Positions 1-9,447 of a stretch of DNA of 64,000 nucleotides are shown in pieces. Made by a program: the position numbers and the translations under genes. The stretch's first letter is position 1. The number at the start of each line of letters is the position of its first letter. Source of the stretch: Alcanivorax sp. S6407 (GTDB lineage Bacteria > Pseudomonadota > Gammaproteobacteria > Pseudomonadales > Alcanivoracaceae); assembly GCF_023016115.1 (NCBI RefSeq), contig NZ_JALKBH010000010.1, positions 1-64,000 of the forward strand, in the 5' to 3' direction. A model generated the notes under the pieces. It was not told where the DNA came from, did not search any database, and worked only from the letters and a program-made list of their open reading frames with translations.

Positions 1-25
1 GAGCCATGATCAAACTCTTCAGTTA
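1..25 (-). rRNA. 16S rRNA, 5' end only (gene runs off the left edge)
   Basis: The reverse complement reads AACTGAAGAGTTTGATCATG, the conserved start of bacterial 16S rRNA. Only the first ~25 nt are inside the window; the rest of the rrn operon lies to the left. The leader and promoter to the right confirm the orientation. Confidence 0.95.
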
Positions 26-176
26 AGAAAAGCGTTTAAAGTGGCCTTCCGAAGAAGGAGCACTTAATACATGCTCAGTTCGTCATCTGAATTAACAAAA
101 ACTTTGTTGACTCGTTCAGAACTGAAATCTTTTAAAGATCCCGTCCCGAACAGGTCCCACACGTTTGCTTGCCTGA

Positions 177-188
177 TTGTTAAAGAGC
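177..188 (-). promoter_or_regulatory. rRNA leader boxA antitermination element
   Basis: On the minus strand this reads GCTCTTTAACAA, matching the rrn boxA bound by NusB/S10 in antitermination complexes. It lies about 150 nt upstream of the 16S start, between the promoter and the mature 5' end. The rest of 26-237 is rRNA leader with no gene. Confidence 0.85.
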
Positions 189-237
189 GTCTCGTCCGGT
201 GCCGCGCTTTGCGTTGTTGCCCCGTCGAGGAGTGCGC

Positions 238-265
238 ATTCTAGGGATTTCCCTGAGGGTGTCAA
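238..265 (-). promoter_or_regulatory. rrn P1-type sigma70 promoter
   Basis: The minus strand shows -35 TTGACA (260-265), a 16-nt spacer and -10 TAGAAT (238-243), followed by a GC-rich GCGC discriminator typical of stringently controlled rRNA promoters. An A/T-rich run just upstream (266-295) could be an UP element. Transcription would start near 231 and run left into the 16S gene. It sits between the tyrS terminator and the rRNA leader. Confidence 0.9.
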
Positions 266-318
266 ACCCTTTTTCGCACTTTTTCCAAAAAACCGTCTGA
301 CCGATCACTTTCTGCCCA

Positions 319-341
319 AAACGGCCCCTGAGGGGCCGTTT
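319..341 (-). terminator. tyrS terminator hairpin
   Basis: A 10-bp inverted repeat AAACGGCCCC/GGGGCCGTTT with a 3-nt loop lies 4 nt past the tyrS stop. The T-run is short, so termination may be incomplete; the strong rrn promoter follows immediately on the same strand. Confidence 0.6.
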
Positions 342-345
342 CTGG

Positions 346-1671
346 CTATTTGATGATCACCTTGGCGATCTTCTTCTTGCCCGCCTGAATCACATGGCTG
401 TCGCCGGACTTGAAAGTGCGCTCATCGGAGAGCTGCTCACCGTCAAGATAGACCGCCCCACGGGCAAATACATCCTTGGCGGCCTTGGCGGCTTTGGCAA
501 GATCAGCCTTCACCAAAAGCTGGAACAGACGAATCTCCACCTCGCCGTCCAAGCTGACTATCACCTCCGGAACATTGTCCGGGATCTCACCCAGGGCAAT
601 CTGGTTGCCGGCAGATTTTGGCGCAACCAAAGCGGCATGCGCACCATGGAAACGACTTACGATCTCAGCTGCAAGCAACTGTTTAGCATCGCGAATATCA
701 TTCACTGCATCCGCAGCATCGCAAAGAACCCACCTGAGGTCGAAGTTTGCAGCCTCAAATGATTCAACATCGGCAATTCTTGAGCAAAGATCATCATAAA
801 CAAATGAGAATTCACCAATATTGCGCTCCGGGGCAGAACAGACCGCCCGCATGTAATCCACTTTATCCATCGGAAGCAGACTGAGCAGCTTGAAATAGCG
901 CCATACCAATGTGTCAGGCATCTGCACCAATTTCCTGTACATACTTCCCGGCGCCTCATTCACCCCCACATAGTTACCCAGCGACTTTGACATCTTCTGA
1001 ACCCCGTCCAGCCCCTCGAGAATAGGCATGGTAAGGCAGATCTGCGGGGCCTGGCCGTGCGACTTCTGCAGGGTACGCCCCATCAGCAGGTTGAATTTCT
1101 GGTCGGTACCACCCAGCTCCACGTCCGCTTCCAGCGCTACGGAGTCATAGCCCTGCACCAGGGGATAGAGGAACTCGTGAATGGCGATGGGCTGATTGCC
1201 CTTGTAGCGCTTGTCGAAGTCATCCCGCTCAAGCATCCGCGCCACGGTGTACTGGCCTGCCAGCTTGATCATGCCGGCAGCACCAATTTCGTTCATCCAG
1301 CTGGAATTGAACACCACCCGGGTTTTCGCCGGATCGAGGATCTTGAACACCTGCTCCTTGTAGGTCTCGGCGTTACGGAGCACATCTTCACGACTCAAGG
1401 GCGGACGTGTGGCGCTCTTGCCGGTGGGGTCACCGATCATGCCGGTGAAATCCCCGATCAGGAAGATGACCTCATGACCCAGCTCCTGGAACTGGCGCAG
1501 CTTGTTGATCAGTACAGTGTGCCCCAGATGCAGATCCGGTGCGGTGGGATCAAAGCCCGCCTTGATGCGCAAGGGGCGGCCGGAGGCCAGCTTTTCCCGT
1601 AATTCGTCTTCCTGGATGATTTCATCCGCACCCCGGGAAATCAGTGCCCATTGTTCTTCCACCGTGGCCAT
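346..1671 (-). CDS. tyrS: Tyrosyl-tRNA synthetase
   Basis: This 441-residue protein charges tRNA-Tyr with tyrosine in the cytoplasm. The class I signature HLGH is at residues 48-51, the second signature KMSKS is near residue 228, and a C-terminal S4-type RNA-binding segment covers about 380-430. Length is normal. An SD-like GAGGTAG precedes the ATG. The gene lies directly upstream of the rrn promoter on the same strand and ends in its own hairpin. The HLGH form belongs to the TyrZ-like branch of TyrRS also found in pseudomonads; that branch assignment is inference. Confidence 0.97.
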   Translation of the reverse strand: MATVEEQWALISRGADEIIQEDELREKLASGRPLRIKAGFDPTAPDLHLGHTVLINKLRQFQELGHEVIFLIGDFTGMIGDPTGKSATRPPLSREDVLRNAETYKEQVFKILDPAKTRVVFNSSWMNEIGAAGMIKLAGQYTVARMLERDDFDKRYKGNQPIAIHEFLYPLVQGYDSVALEADVELGGTDQKFNLLMGRTLQKSHGQAPQICLTMPILEGLDGVQKMSKSLGNYVGVNEAPGSMYRKLVQMPDTLVWRYFKLLSLLPMDKVDYMRAVCSAPERNIGEFSFVYDDLCSRIADVESFEAANFDLRWVLCDAADAVNDIRDAKQLLAAEIVSRFHGAHAALVAPKSAGNQIALGEIPDNVPEVIVSLDGEVEIRLFQLLVKADLAKAAKAAKDVFARGAVYLDGEQLSDERTFKSGDSHVIQAGKKKIAKVIIK

Positions 1672-1854
1672 GCCTACCTCTGTGATCTGCCGCTGTCTTT
1701 ATGTATTCGCTGTTCCGGGACCCGGCGGCCCCGTGAAAGCGCGGTATTGTAGCACTTGAATGCGGCCAGAGAAGGCAGGTATCTTTGCAGGTCTGTTTTT
1801 CGTTGTGTCTTTGTATCCCGACACACCCTCAGCCAACCAGATTCCGCGATTTCC

Positions 1855-3177
1855 ATGAAACAATTTTTTTCTGCTGTCGGCAGACTGGTGCGCCAGTTCC
1901 CCCGCACCCATTTACTGCTGGCCATGGTGCTTCTCGGCGGCGTCATCATTGTCGCCCTTCAGCCCGAGTCTGCGCCGACACCAAAACAGGCAGCCAAGTC
2001 CATCGAATTGCCAGCCCGTACCGCCCCGGCCCCCAAACCGGTGGAGCAACCTGCCGTAGCGAAGGGGCCGGAATGGCAAACCTTGACGGTCAAATCCGGA
2101 GACAGCCTGTCCTCCCTGCTGCAGCCACTCGGCATCGGCGCAGGGCAGGTTTATGGCCTCATCAACAGTGACGAGAAGCTGACACGGCTCACCAAGCTTC
2201 GCCCCGGAGAACAACTGGAAGTTCTGGTAAACGAGGACAACGCCCTGCGCGGGGTTCGCTACAATCCCTCCCGTGTGGAAACCCTGACCGCGAAACTCAC
2301 CGGTGCAGGCTGGACCGCCCGCCTCAGCCAGCGCGAGTACCAGAAGCAAACCCGCTTTGCCCAGGCCGAGATCACCGACTCCCTGTTTCTGGCCGGTGCC
2401 GCCGCGGGCATCAGCGACCGGCTCACCATGCAGCTGGCCGAGCTGTTCGCCTGGGACATCGATTTCATACTGGATATCCGCAAGGGCGACAAATTCCGCG
2501 TTCTCTATGAAGAACTTTACCTGGATGGCGAGAAAGTCGGTGAAGGCGACATCCTGATGGCAGAATTCTGGAACCAGGACCGCCATCTGTCTGCGTTCCG
2601 CTATGAAACCCTGTCGGGCGACGTGGAGTACCTGGATATCAAGGGCGACTCCATGCGCAAGGCCTTTATTCGCACCCCGGTGGCCTTTGCCCGGATCAGC
2701 TCGCGCTTCAACCTTGGCCGCCGCCACCCGGTTCTTAACACTATTCGAGCTCACAGGGGCACCGACTATGCCGCCCCCAGAGGCACCCCGATTCGCGCAG
2801 CCGGTGACGGCAAGGTGATCTTCGCCGGTGTGAAAGGTGGCTACGGCAACGTGATCATTCTCAAACACGGCCAGATCTACACCACCCTGTATGCACATAT
2901 GCGTAATTTCGCCAAAGGCATCAGGGTCGGAAAACGTGTTAAGCAGTCGCAAACCATCGGCTATGTGGGCACATCCGGACTCTCCACCGGGCCGCACCTG
3001 CACTATGAATTCCGCATCAACGGGGTTCACCGCAACCCGCAGACCGTGCCGCTGCCCAAGGCCCGTGGCATCAATGACAACGAGCGCTCGGAGTTCCTGA
3101 TCGCTGCCAACCGGCTGAAAGCACAGATGACCCTGTTCGCCGAAGCCGCCACCCTGGCCAGCAGTGATGTCTTCTGA
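1855..3177 (+). CDS. M23 peptidoglycan DD-metalloendopeptidase with LysM-like domain
   Basis: This is probably a periplasmic, membrane-anchored murein hydrolase that cuts peptide cross-links (MepM/Csd3 type). From the ATG at 1855 the protein has 440 residues: a membrane anchor at about 17-33, a LysM/OapA-like segment at about 75-140 and a C-terminal M23 domain. The zinc and catalytic residues are visible: HxxxD at H300/D304 and HLH at H381-H383, in the context GPHLHYEF. An upstream in-frame ATG at 1756 would add 33 residues before the anchor and is unlikely. The stop codon overlaps the start of anmK, which fits coupled expression of wall turnover and recycling. Confidence 0.93.
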   Translation: MKQFFSAVGRLVRQFPRTHLLLAMVLLGGVIIVALQPESAPTPKQAAKSIELPARTAPAPKPVEQPAVAKGPEWQTLTVKSGDSLSSLLQPLGIGAGQVYGLINSDEKLTRLTKLRPGEQLEVLVNEDNALRGVRYNPSRVETLTAKLTGAGWTARLSQREYQKQTRFAQAEITDSLFLAGAAAGISDRLTMQLAELFAWDIDFILDIRKGDKFRVLYEELYLDGEKVGEGDILMAEFWNQDRHLSAFRYETLSGDVEYLDIKGDSMRKAFIRTPVAFARISSRFNLGRRHPVLNTIRAHRGTDYAAPRGTPIRAAGDGKVIFAGVKGGYGNVIILKHGQIYTTLYAHMRNFAKGIRVGKRVKQSQTIGYVGTSGLSTGPHLHYEFRINGVHRNPQTVPLPKARGINDNERSEFLIAANRLKAQMTLFAEAATLASSDVF

Positions 3178-4255
3178 TCTCTTTATCGGCCTGATGACCG
3201 GCACCAGCGTCGATGGCATCGATGCGGTGCTGGCTCGCATTGATGATGACCACTTCTCCCTTCTGGAGAGCCACAGCCACACCCTGCCCGCCGACCTGAC
3301 AGACGACATCCTGACCCTGTGCCAACCTGGTGACGGTGAGCTGGATGCCGCCGGCAAGGTCAGCCGGCAACTGGGACGCATCTACGCCGAGGCCTGCGCC
3401 GCCTTGCTGAAAAAGGCCGGCATGGATGCCAGCCAGATCACCGCCATAGGCTGCCACGGCCAGACCGTGCGACATCGGCCCGGAGCGGATGGCTTCAGCG
3501 TGCAACTTGGCTGCCCGGACACCCTGGCCTGCGCCTCCGGCATTCCGGTAGTGAATAATTTCCGCAACAAGGACATGGTGCTGGGGGGACAGGGGGCACC
3601 GCTGGTACCACCCTTCCACCGCCGCCTGTTTGCCGCAACCGGCGAGCGGCGGGCCATCGTCAACATTGGCGGCATGGCCAATGCCACCCTGCTGGACGGC
3701 GACACCCTGGTCGGCGGTTTTGATACCGGCCCGGGCAACGTCCTGATGGACCTGTGGATCCAGCTGCACAGTGGCGACAGTTACGATGCCGATGGCGCCT
3801 GGGCTGCCAGCGGCAAGATCAACAAGCCCTTGCTCAACCGCTTGCTGCGCGACCCCTATTTCCAGCAACCGCCCCCCAAAAGCACCGGCCGCGAACACTT
3901 CAACCGCCAGTGGCTGACCCGCCACCTCAAGGATGAACTGCCCGCCGAAAACCTTCAGGCCACCCTGGCCGAGCTGACCGCGCGAAGCATCACCGACAGC
4001 CTCACCGACTTCGCCCCCCAACGCCTGCTGATCTGTGGCGGGGGCGCCCACAACGGCCACCTGATCGAGCGCCTGCGAGCCTGCAGTGGCGTGCCGGTTG
4101 TCAGCACTGACAGCGAAGGACTGCACCCGGACTGGGTGGAAGCGGCGGCCTTTGCCTGGCTGGCCTGGGCACGATGGAATGAACAACCGGGCAACGCCCC
4201 GGTGGTTACCGGCGCATCAAGGGAAGCGATTCTGGGACAGGTCACCCTGCCATAG
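3164..4255 (+). CDS. anmK: Anhydro-N-acetylmuramic acid kinase
   Basis: AnmK phosphorylates and opens 1,6-anhydroMurNAc released during wall turnover, giving MurNAc-6-phosphate for recycling. The 363-residue protein starts with the family motif GLMTGTSVDGIDAVL and carries the ATP-site motif FDTGPGNVLMD. The reading frame begins GTG-ATG (3164, 3167); either may be used. It overlaps the M23 peptidase gene by 14 nt, so both are likely one transcript linking peptidoglycan cleavage to sugar recovery. Confidence 0.97.
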   Translation: MMSSDLFIGLMTGTSVDGIDAVLARIDDDHFSLLESHSHTLPADLTDDILTLCQPGDGELDAAGKVSRQLGRIYAEACAALLKKAGMDASQITAIGCHGQTVRHRPGADGFSVQLGCPDTLACASGIPVVNNFRNKDMVLGGQGAPLVPPFHRRLFAATGERRAIVNIGGMANATLLDGDTLVGGFDTGPGNVLMDLWIQLHSGDSYDADGAWAASGKINKPLLNRLLRDPYFQQPPPKSTGREHFNRQWLTRHLKDELPAENLQATLAELTARSITDSLTDFAPQRLLICGGGAHNGHLIERLRACSGVPVVSTDSEGLHPDWVEAAAFAWLAWARWNEQPGNAPVVTGASREAILGQVTLP

Positions 4256-4258
4256 AGG

Positions 4259-4426
4259 GACAAGCTTCAAGCCTCAAGCTACAAGGCGCGAATAAAGCAT
4301 CTCGCCAATCGACAGGTCACCGAGCCGCGCCGCAAACCTTTTCATTACGCATGAACGCGACCACAAGCAATCCAGTTGGCAAGCCCCTTTCTCGCGCCTT
4401 GCAGCTTGTAACTTGTAGCTTGCAGC
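4259..4426. repeat. Period-7 inverted repeat, AAGCTTG-type
   Basis: The left arm (4259-4290) and right arm (4391-4426) are inverted copies separated by about 100 nt. Each arm is a degenerate tandem 7-mer (units such as AGCTTGT, AGCTTGC, TCAAGCT). It lies between convergent anmK and the PAP2 gene and ends right at the PAP2 stop codon. A second copy of the same family is at 34164-34319. Confidence 0.85.
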
Positions 4427-4429
4427 TAC

Positions 4430-4963
4430 TCAAACCAGCCAGAGGCCGATCATGGCGCAGCTGAAGCCGAGGGCGGCGCCGGCCAGGATATCCGAGGGGT
4501 AGTGCACCCCCAGCAATACCCGGGACAACCCCACCATCACCGCCAGCGCCAGGGCCAACGCCGCCACCGGCGGATAGAACACCGCCAACAGGGACGCCAT
4601 CACAAAAGCGGCGGCGGTGTGGCCTGAGGGGAAGCTGAAGCGATCCGCCGGCTGAATGAAGGCGGAAAGGCTTTCCAGTGCATCCGCCGGACGCGGGCGC
4701 TGGATCAGATGTTTAAGCCCGACGAACAAGGGCACCTCCAGGGCATAGGCGGCCATGGCTGTGAGCGCAAACAGACTGCCCCCTTCCTTGTCGAACCACC
4801 AGATCAACAGCGTCAGCGCCACATAGAAGGGGCCGTCACCCAGCCGCGAAACCTGCCTGGCCATGCGAGCGCGGCGCGCAGCCTGGGGCTGCTGAAGCAG
4901 CCAGCACATGGCGCGGGTATCCGCGGCGGTCATTCTCTGAAATGTCGGTCGTGTCGTCATCAT
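4430..4963 (-). CDS. PAP2-family phosphatase, membrane protein
   Basis: This 177-residue membrane protein carries all three PAP2 signature motifs: KHLIQRPRP, PSGHT and SRVLLGVHYPSD. It is therefore likely an active lipid phosphatase, acting on substrates such as phosphatidic acid, PGP or undecaprenyl pyrophosphate; the substrate cannot be read from the sequence. Several hydrophobic segments flank the motifs. GGGGGAA precedes the start. It is convergent with anmK and separated from it by a period-7 repeat. Confidence 0.9.
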   Translation of the reverse strand: MMTTRPTFQRMTAADTRAMCWLLQQPQAARRARMARQVSRLGDGPFYVALTLLIWWFDKEGGSLFALTAMAAYALEVPLFVGLKHLIQRPRPADALESLSAFIQPADRFSFPSGHTAAAFVMASLLAVFYPPVAALALALAVMVGLSRVLLGVHYPSDILAGAALGFSCAMIGLWLV

Positions 4964-5032
4964 GGGTTCAGTTTCCCCCTTGAAAACGACGAAATGTTGA
5001 TCAACTGATGAAGGTTATATGACAACGGGAGA

Positions 5033-5148
5033 TGCAACACGCACCACGCTGCACGCCGCCCTGCGGGCGCACGCCAAAAACCAGAAGGCGCCTATGGCGC
5101 CTTCGTACTACTCACGCGTGCTTGCGTGTTGCGTGTTGCGTGCAGCGG
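5033..5148. repeat. Period-7 inverted repeat, GCGTGTT-type, around the erpA terminator
   Basis: The left arm (5033-5060) uses units such as TGCAACA and CGCACCA. The right arm (5115-5148) uses TGCGTGT and TGCGTGC. The two are inverted copies with a 7-nt period. The erpA terminator hairpin sits in the centre. The right arm ends 1 nt from the erpA stop. Confidence 0.85.
5084..5104 (-). terminator. erpA rho-independent terminator
   Basis: A perfect 9-bp stem GAAGGCGCC/GGCGCCTTC with a 3-nt loop is followed on the minus strand by TGGTTTTTGG. It lies about 45 nt past the erpA stop, inside the arms of a period-7 repeat. Confidence 0.8.
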
Positions 5149-5149
5149 T

Positions 5150-5488
5150 TTAGACCGAGAAGGAGGAGCCGCAGCCGCAGGTGGTGGCGGCGTTGGGGTT
5201 GCTGACCACGAAGCGGGAGCCCATCAGGCCCTGCTCATAGTCCACCTGGGAACCGTCCAGGTACTGGATACTCATGGCGTCCACCAGCAGGGTCACGCCG
5301 TCTTTCTCGACGATGGTGTCGTCGTCATTCACCGCTTCATCGAAGGTGAAGCCGTAGGAAAAGCCGGCACAGCCACCCCCGGTGATATACACCCGCAGCT
5401 TGAGTTCGGGATTACCTTCGTCGTCGCGCAGTTCCTTGACCTTGGCGGCGGCGGCGTCAGTGAAAGAAATGGGGGCTTGCTCGGTCAT
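5150..5488 (-). CDS. erpA: A-type iron-sulfur carrier protein ErpA
   Basis: ErpA delivers Fe-S clusters to apoproteins, including isoprenoid-synthesis enzymes. From the ATG at 5488 the protein is 112 residues, the family length, and begins [20 protein letters not shown]. The three cluster cysteines are present: GGGCAGF and the C-terminal CGCGSSFSV. The longer frame to 5578 would run through the bactofilin terminator and is rejected. It is transcribed separately from the bactofilin operon, whose terminator lies just upstream. Confidence 0.96.
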   Translation of the reverse strand: MTEQAPISFTDAAAAKVKELRDDEGNPELKLRVYITGGGCAGFSYGFTFDEAVNDDDTIVEKDGVTLLVDAMSIQYLDGSQVDYEQGLMGSRFVVSNPNAATTCGCGSSFSV

Positions 5489-5513
5489 ACGGCTCGCTGA
5501 TGCAGTAAAGACA

Positions 5514-5544
5514 GAAAACCCGCTGCCTTTTCGGGTCAGCGGGT
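5514..5544 (-). terminator. Terminator of the argC-bactofilin operon
   Basis: The stem ACCCGCTG/CAGCGGGT (5518-5525, 5537-5544) is followed on the minus strand by TTTTCTG. It lies about 40 nt past the bactofilin stop and upstream of the erpA start. Confidence 0.8.
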
Positions 5545-5581
5545 CATCTATGTTCCAGTACCCGACTAAATCAGTCAAGAA

Positions 5582-6043
5582 TTATTCGGCTGCCGGCTGC
5601 TTGCCTGCGTCCGCCTTTTCACCTTTCTTGTCCTTGTCCGGCGCCGGCAGGTTGCGGCGCTCGTCGTCCAGACGCACCAGCTTGCCGTTCACCCGGGCGC
5701 CCATCACCATCTCTATCATCTGGTAGTAGACATTGCCTTCCACGGAGGCCTTCTCGGCCAGCTCCAGGTTTTCGGAGGCATGTACATCGCCTTCCACACG
5801 GCCATTGATGACCACCTGGGGCACCTGAATCTCGCCCTTGACCACACCGGTCTCGCCAATGATCAGACGACCGCCATCCTTGCCCACACTGATATTGCCT
5901 TCCACAGTGCCTTGAACATGCAGGCCGCCGGTGAACTCAAGATCCCCTTTCACGGTTGCACTGGGAGCAATCAGGGTATGGTTCCGGTAATCCTGGGACG
6001 CAGCGTTATTGTTGGCTGCATTTTTCTTGTCTCGGCCTAGCAC
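5582..6043 (-). CDS. Bactofilin (polymer-forming cytoskeletal protein)
   Basis: Bactofilins form nucleotide-independent filaments made of beta-helix subunits and often position wall-modifying enzymes. The 153-residue protein has a charged, Asn-rich N-tail, then a glycine/valine-rich beta-helical core (about 25-125) with repeating V-x-G-x-[IV]-type units such as VKGDLEFTGG and VEGNISVG, and a charged C-tail. It follows the coiled-coil membrane protein gene closely (about 10 nt), so it is probably cotranscribed with it and argC. A functional link to the M23 peptidase nearby is only inference. Confidence 0.92.
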   Translation of the reverse strand: MLGRDKKNAANNNAASQDYRNHTLIAPSATVKGDLEFTGGLHVQGTVEGNISVGKDGGRLIIGETGVVKGEIQVPQVVINGRVEGDVHASENLELAEKASVEGNVYYQMIEMVMGARVNGKLVRLDDERRNLPAPDKDKKGEKADAGKQPAAE

Positions 6044-6052
6044 AGGTCTCTC

Positions 6053-6781
6053 CTACTGCCACTTTATGGTTTTCTGTGTTTCGTAACGGTTTCTGCCGCC
6101 GCTCTCAGCATCCACATCCAGGGCCACAATCTCTACCCCTTCCGGCAGATGAAAGCGCCCATTCAGCTCCTGAAAATAGCGAAACCGGAAGCGGGTCTCA
6201 CTTCCGTCATCCAGCCAGCTATCTCCGGTCAGCTTGATGGCGCTGCCATCCTTGCTGCCACGCAGAGTCAAGGATATGTCACCAGACAGATAATTACGGT
6301 TATCGCCGGACTGCACCAGCACCACTTTGTAACTGTACTGACGATCTTCCCCGGTGGGCTGCAGCGTCAGCTTCTCGATCTGCATGCCCCTTTCGGTACC
6401 ACCGGGCGCCATCACGTTCTTGTAGAAGGACACCGCCTCCTCAAGCTCCGCCGCCTGATCGCGCAGCCCCTTGATCTCCTGACGCAGATTCTCACGGGCC
6501 TGCTGGGTCACTTCGGTATCGGTACGATACAGCGCCAGTTCGTTTCGGGCGGCCTCCAGTTCCCGGGAGGCGCTCTTCAGCTCGGCGCGCAGACGACGAT
6601 TGGTTTCCGAAGTATCCAGAGAGCCACTATTGCCGGTCCACAGGCCACCAAAGAACAGTAACAGCGCTGCCACGATGGCACTGGCAACCAGAATCCGGCG
6701 GCGCTTCTTCTGCTGGGACGGACTGACCGGCACCAGCATCACATCATCAATACCGGCCCGGCTTTTCGGTTTCTTTGCCAT
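6053..6781 (-). CDS. Membrane-anchored coiled-coil protein (DUF6776-like)
   Basis: Function unknown. From the ATG at 6781 the protein has 242 residues: a basic N-terminus, one transmembrane segment at about 32-50, a charged coiled coil at about 58-110, and a C-terminal beta-rich domain presumed periplasmic. The start is chosen because it follows the argC stop by 1 nt (TGATATG), as expected for coupled genes. It sits between argC and bactofilin in one operon; an anchor or partner role for the bactofilin is a reasonable guess but is not shown by the sequence. Confidence 0.85.
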   Translation of the reverse strand: MAKKPKSRAGIDDVMLVPVSPSQQKKRRRILVASAIVAALLLFFGGLWTGNSGSLDTSETNRRLRAELKSASRELEAARNELALYRTDTEVTQQARENLRQEIKGLRDQAAELEEAVSFYKNVMAPGGTERGMQIEKLTLQPTGEDRQYSYKVVLVQSGDNRNYLSGDISLTLRGSKDGSAIKLTGDSWLDDGSETRFRFRYFQELNGRFHLPEGVEIVALDVDAESGGRNRYETQKTIKWQ

Positions 6782-6782
6782 A

Positions 6783-7838
6783 TCAGGGCGCCAGCGGGAC
6801 AACAGACAGCCCCGCATCCTCATCCAGTCCAAACATGATATTCATGGCCTGCACCGCCTGTCCGGAAGCGCCTTTGACCAGGTTATCGATCACTGACAGT
6901 ACCACGATGACATTCTCGCCGCGGGGCTGATGCAGGGCGATCCGGCAAGTATTGGCGCCTTTCACGAAACGGGTTTCCGGATGACTGCCCAGCGGCATCA
7001 CATCCACGAAAGGCTCGTTGGCATAGCGCTTCTCATAGGCTTCCTGCACCGCCTCCAGAGACGGCGCGCCTTCCACCAGCTGGCCGTACAGGGTGGAGTG
7101 AATGCCGCGAATCATGGGGATCAGGTGCGGCACAAAGGTCGCTTTCACCGGCTGACCAGCAATATCACCCAGCCCCTGCTCGATTTCCGGCAGGTGACGA
7201 TGCCCGCTGGCACCATAGGCCTTGTAGCTCTCACCCGCTTCCGCCAGCAACATGGGCACCTTGGCACCCTTGCCGGCACCGCTGGCACCACTGGCCGCGT
7301 TGGCAATCAGCTGATCCGGCTTGATCCAGCCATTTTCCAGCAACGGCAGATAGCCCAGCTGGATGGAAGTGGGGTAGCAACCGGCACAGGCCACCAGCCG
7401 GGCATCACGCATCTTCTCGCGATTGACTTCCGGCAGGCCGTAGACCGCCTCCGCCAGCAACTCCGGGCAGGCATGGGGCTCGCCGTACCATTCACTCCAC
7501 AGCACATGATCACGCAGACGGAAATCCGCGGACAGATCCACCACCCGCACCCCGGCGTCCATCAGCTCGGGCATCATGCGCATGGCCACATTATGCGGGG
7601 TGGCAAAGAACACCACATCACACTGGGCCAGGCGCCCCACATCCGGCTCACTGAACACCAGATCGGTACGACCACGCAACGAGGGGAACATGTCGGCAAC
7701 AGCCGTACCGGCATCACCGCGGGAAGTGATCACTTCCAGTTCAGCCTGGGGATGATTGACCAACAGACGCAGCAGCTCTACCCCGGTATACCCGGTTCCA
7801 CCTACCACGCCGACCTTGAGGACAGACCCCGTTGCCAT
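6783..7838 (-). CDS. argC: N-acetyl-gamma-glutamyl-phosphate reductase
   Basis: ArgC reduces N-acetylglutamyl phosphate to the semialdehyde, the third step of arginine synthesis. The 351-residue protein has the NADP-binding start [13 protein letters not shown] and the catalytic cysteine in ACAGCYPTS near residue 155. The SD GGAG precedes the ATG. It is the first gene of a three-gene unit with a coiled-coil membrane protein and a bactofilin. Confidence 0.98.
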   Translation of the reverse strand: MATGSVLKVGVVGGTGYTGVELLRLLVNHPQAELEVITSRGDAGTAVADMFPSLRGRTDLVFSEPDVGRLAQCDVVFFATPHNVAMRMMPELMDAGVRVVDLSADFRLRDHVLWSEWYGEPHACPELLAEAVYGLPEVNREKMRDARLVACAGCYPTSIQLGYLPLLENGWIKPDQLIANAASGASGAGKGAKVPMLLAEAGESYKAYGASGHRHLPEIEQGLGDIAGQPVKATFVPHLIPMIRGIHSTLYGQLVEGAPSLEAVQEAYEKRYANEPFVDVMPLGSHPETRFVKGANTCRIALHQPRGENVIVVLSVIDNLVKGASGQAVQAMNIMFGLDEDAGLSVVPLAP

Positions 7839-7941
7839 AGTCTTACTCCAACCAATTCACTGTGCCGCCTCCGGCATAAGGCCCGCATAATAGGCGGCCC
7901 GCCCTGCCCTCAGCAACTTTAAGACGTTGTTGCCACACCCT

Positions 7942-9351
7942 TTACCCCGGTAATTGCCGGGATTTTTCTTCACTGGCTGGCTCCGCCGGTTTTTCCTCTT
8001 CGCGCGGCTTTTCCAGCGCCATCCCCTGCCCATCCGCCATGCGCTCGGCAAGAGAATCGTACAGCGGCCTTGCCCAGACAAGTTTTGCCACCGCAGCAGA
8101 AAGGAACGCTCCAGCCATCAACGGCAACAGAATATCGTGGCGGTTACCGGTCAGCTCCATGACGATCACGAACGAGGTAATCGGACGCTGGATCACGGCA
8201 GCCAGAAAAGCCGCCATGGCCACCAGCGTTAATCCCACCAGCGAAACCTCCGGGAAGAAACCGCCAACCAGATTGCCGAACCCGGCCCCTGCCGCCAGAC
8301 TGGGCGAAAACAACCCGCCAGGAATACCGGTGAAATAGGACACCAGCGTGGCCGACATCTTGGCCAGCGCAAAACTCCAGTTTCCGGGATGCTCACCGTC
8401 CAGCAAGGTACTGGCCTGTTCGTAGCCACTACCGTAGGTCGCGCCCCCGGTGGCCAGGCCAAGCAATACCAGCACCAGCGAACACATCAACACCACCCGG
8501 TAGGGATGGGCCTTGGCATAAGGAGAAAGAAACTGACTGCCGCGGATCAACAAGCGGCTGAACAGTCCGCCAAACAGACCACACACCAGCGCCGTCACCC
8601 CAATGGCCGCCCAGTCCCGGGTAATGTCCAGGGCGCCGCCGGGATGCCCGAAAAAGCTGTAGTGCCCCATGATCATCAGCACCACCACACCCGACAGGAT
8701 GATAGCCAGGATCAGGGTGCCGCTGGTGCGCTGCTCGAAAGAGCCTGACAGCTCCTCAATGGCAAACACAATGCCTGCCAGAGGAGCATTGAACGCCGCT
8801 GACACCCCGGCGGCCCCGCCAGCAACGATCAGCGAATTATCCACGTATTTCTGGTTCAGTCGTCCTACCTGCCCCACCGAATACATGATCGCGGCCCCCA
8901 TGTGTACGCTGGGACCCTCGCGACCGATACTGGCGCCACACAGCAACCCCAGGCAGGTAAGCACGAACTTGCCGAGAATCACCCGCAGGGAAAGAAAGGT
9001 GGGACGCAACCAGTGGTAGCGCTGCTTGAGCACCACCAACACCTGCGGAATACCACTGCCCTGGGACTCGGTGCCCAGCTGACGCATCAGCCAGACAATC
9101 AGCAACATGCCCAGTGGCGTGACCAGAATCGGCAAATAGGGAGAGCGTTCATGGATCTGCACAAAGGTGTGGGAAGCCAGCTCGGCCACCCAGGCGAACG
9201 CCACCACCAGCAGGCCCACCAGAATGGCGCCGGTCCAGAACACCATGCGCAATTTCCAGTCCTGCCAGGAGCCCAACTGTTTGCGGCTGACACGTCGGGT
9301 GCGAAACAGGTAGTAACGCATCAATCGACGATGACGGGGCCGCTTGTTCAC
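7942..9351 (-). CDS. ClC-family chloride/proton antiporter
   Basis: An inner-membrane ClC protein of 469 residues from the GTG at 9351, chosen because a clear SD (AAGGAG) lies 5 nt upstream; the longer frame to 9435 has no SD. The selectivity motifs GSGIP, GREGPSVHMGA and GIPGGLFSPS are all present. The gating glutamate of GREGP and a second glutamate in FAIEELSGSF match the residues that make ClC-ec1 an H+/Cl- antiporter rather than a channel. It is divergent from hemJ. Confidence 0.95.
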   Translation of the reverse strand: MNKRPRHRRLMRYYLFRTRRVSRKQLGSWQDWKLRMVFWTGAILVGLLVVAFAWVAELASHTFVQIHERSPYLPILVTPLGMLLIVWLMRQLGTESQGSGIPQVLVVLKQRYHWLRPTFLSLRVILGKFVLTCLGLLCGASIGREGPSVHMGAAIMYSVGQVGRLNQKYVDNSLIVAGGAAGVSAAFNAPLAGIVFAIEELSGSFEQRTSGTLILAIILSGVVVLMIMGHYSFFGHPGGALDITRDWAAIGVTALVCGLFGGLFSRLLIRGSQFLSPYAKAHPYRVVLMCSLVLVLLGLATGGATYGSGYEQASTLLDGEHPGNWSFALAKMSATLVSYFTGIPGGLFSPSLAAGAGFGNLVGGFFPEVSLVGLTLVAMAAFLAAVIQRPITSFVIVMELTGNRHDILLPLMAGAFLSAAVAKLVWARPLYDSLAERMADGQGMALEKPREEEKPAEPASEEKSRQLPG

Positions 9352-9447
9352 AGGACTCCTTGAGAATTCGAAAAGGGCAAAGGGAAGGCGGTATAGTGTA
9401 CGCCCACTGAACCTCCACTCCAATGGCGCAACCAACAGGATCTACCG

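Noticed and set aside
9360-9397. Promoter for hemJ with -10 TATAGT
   Set aside because: No -35 at acceptable spacing could be found, so it was not listed.
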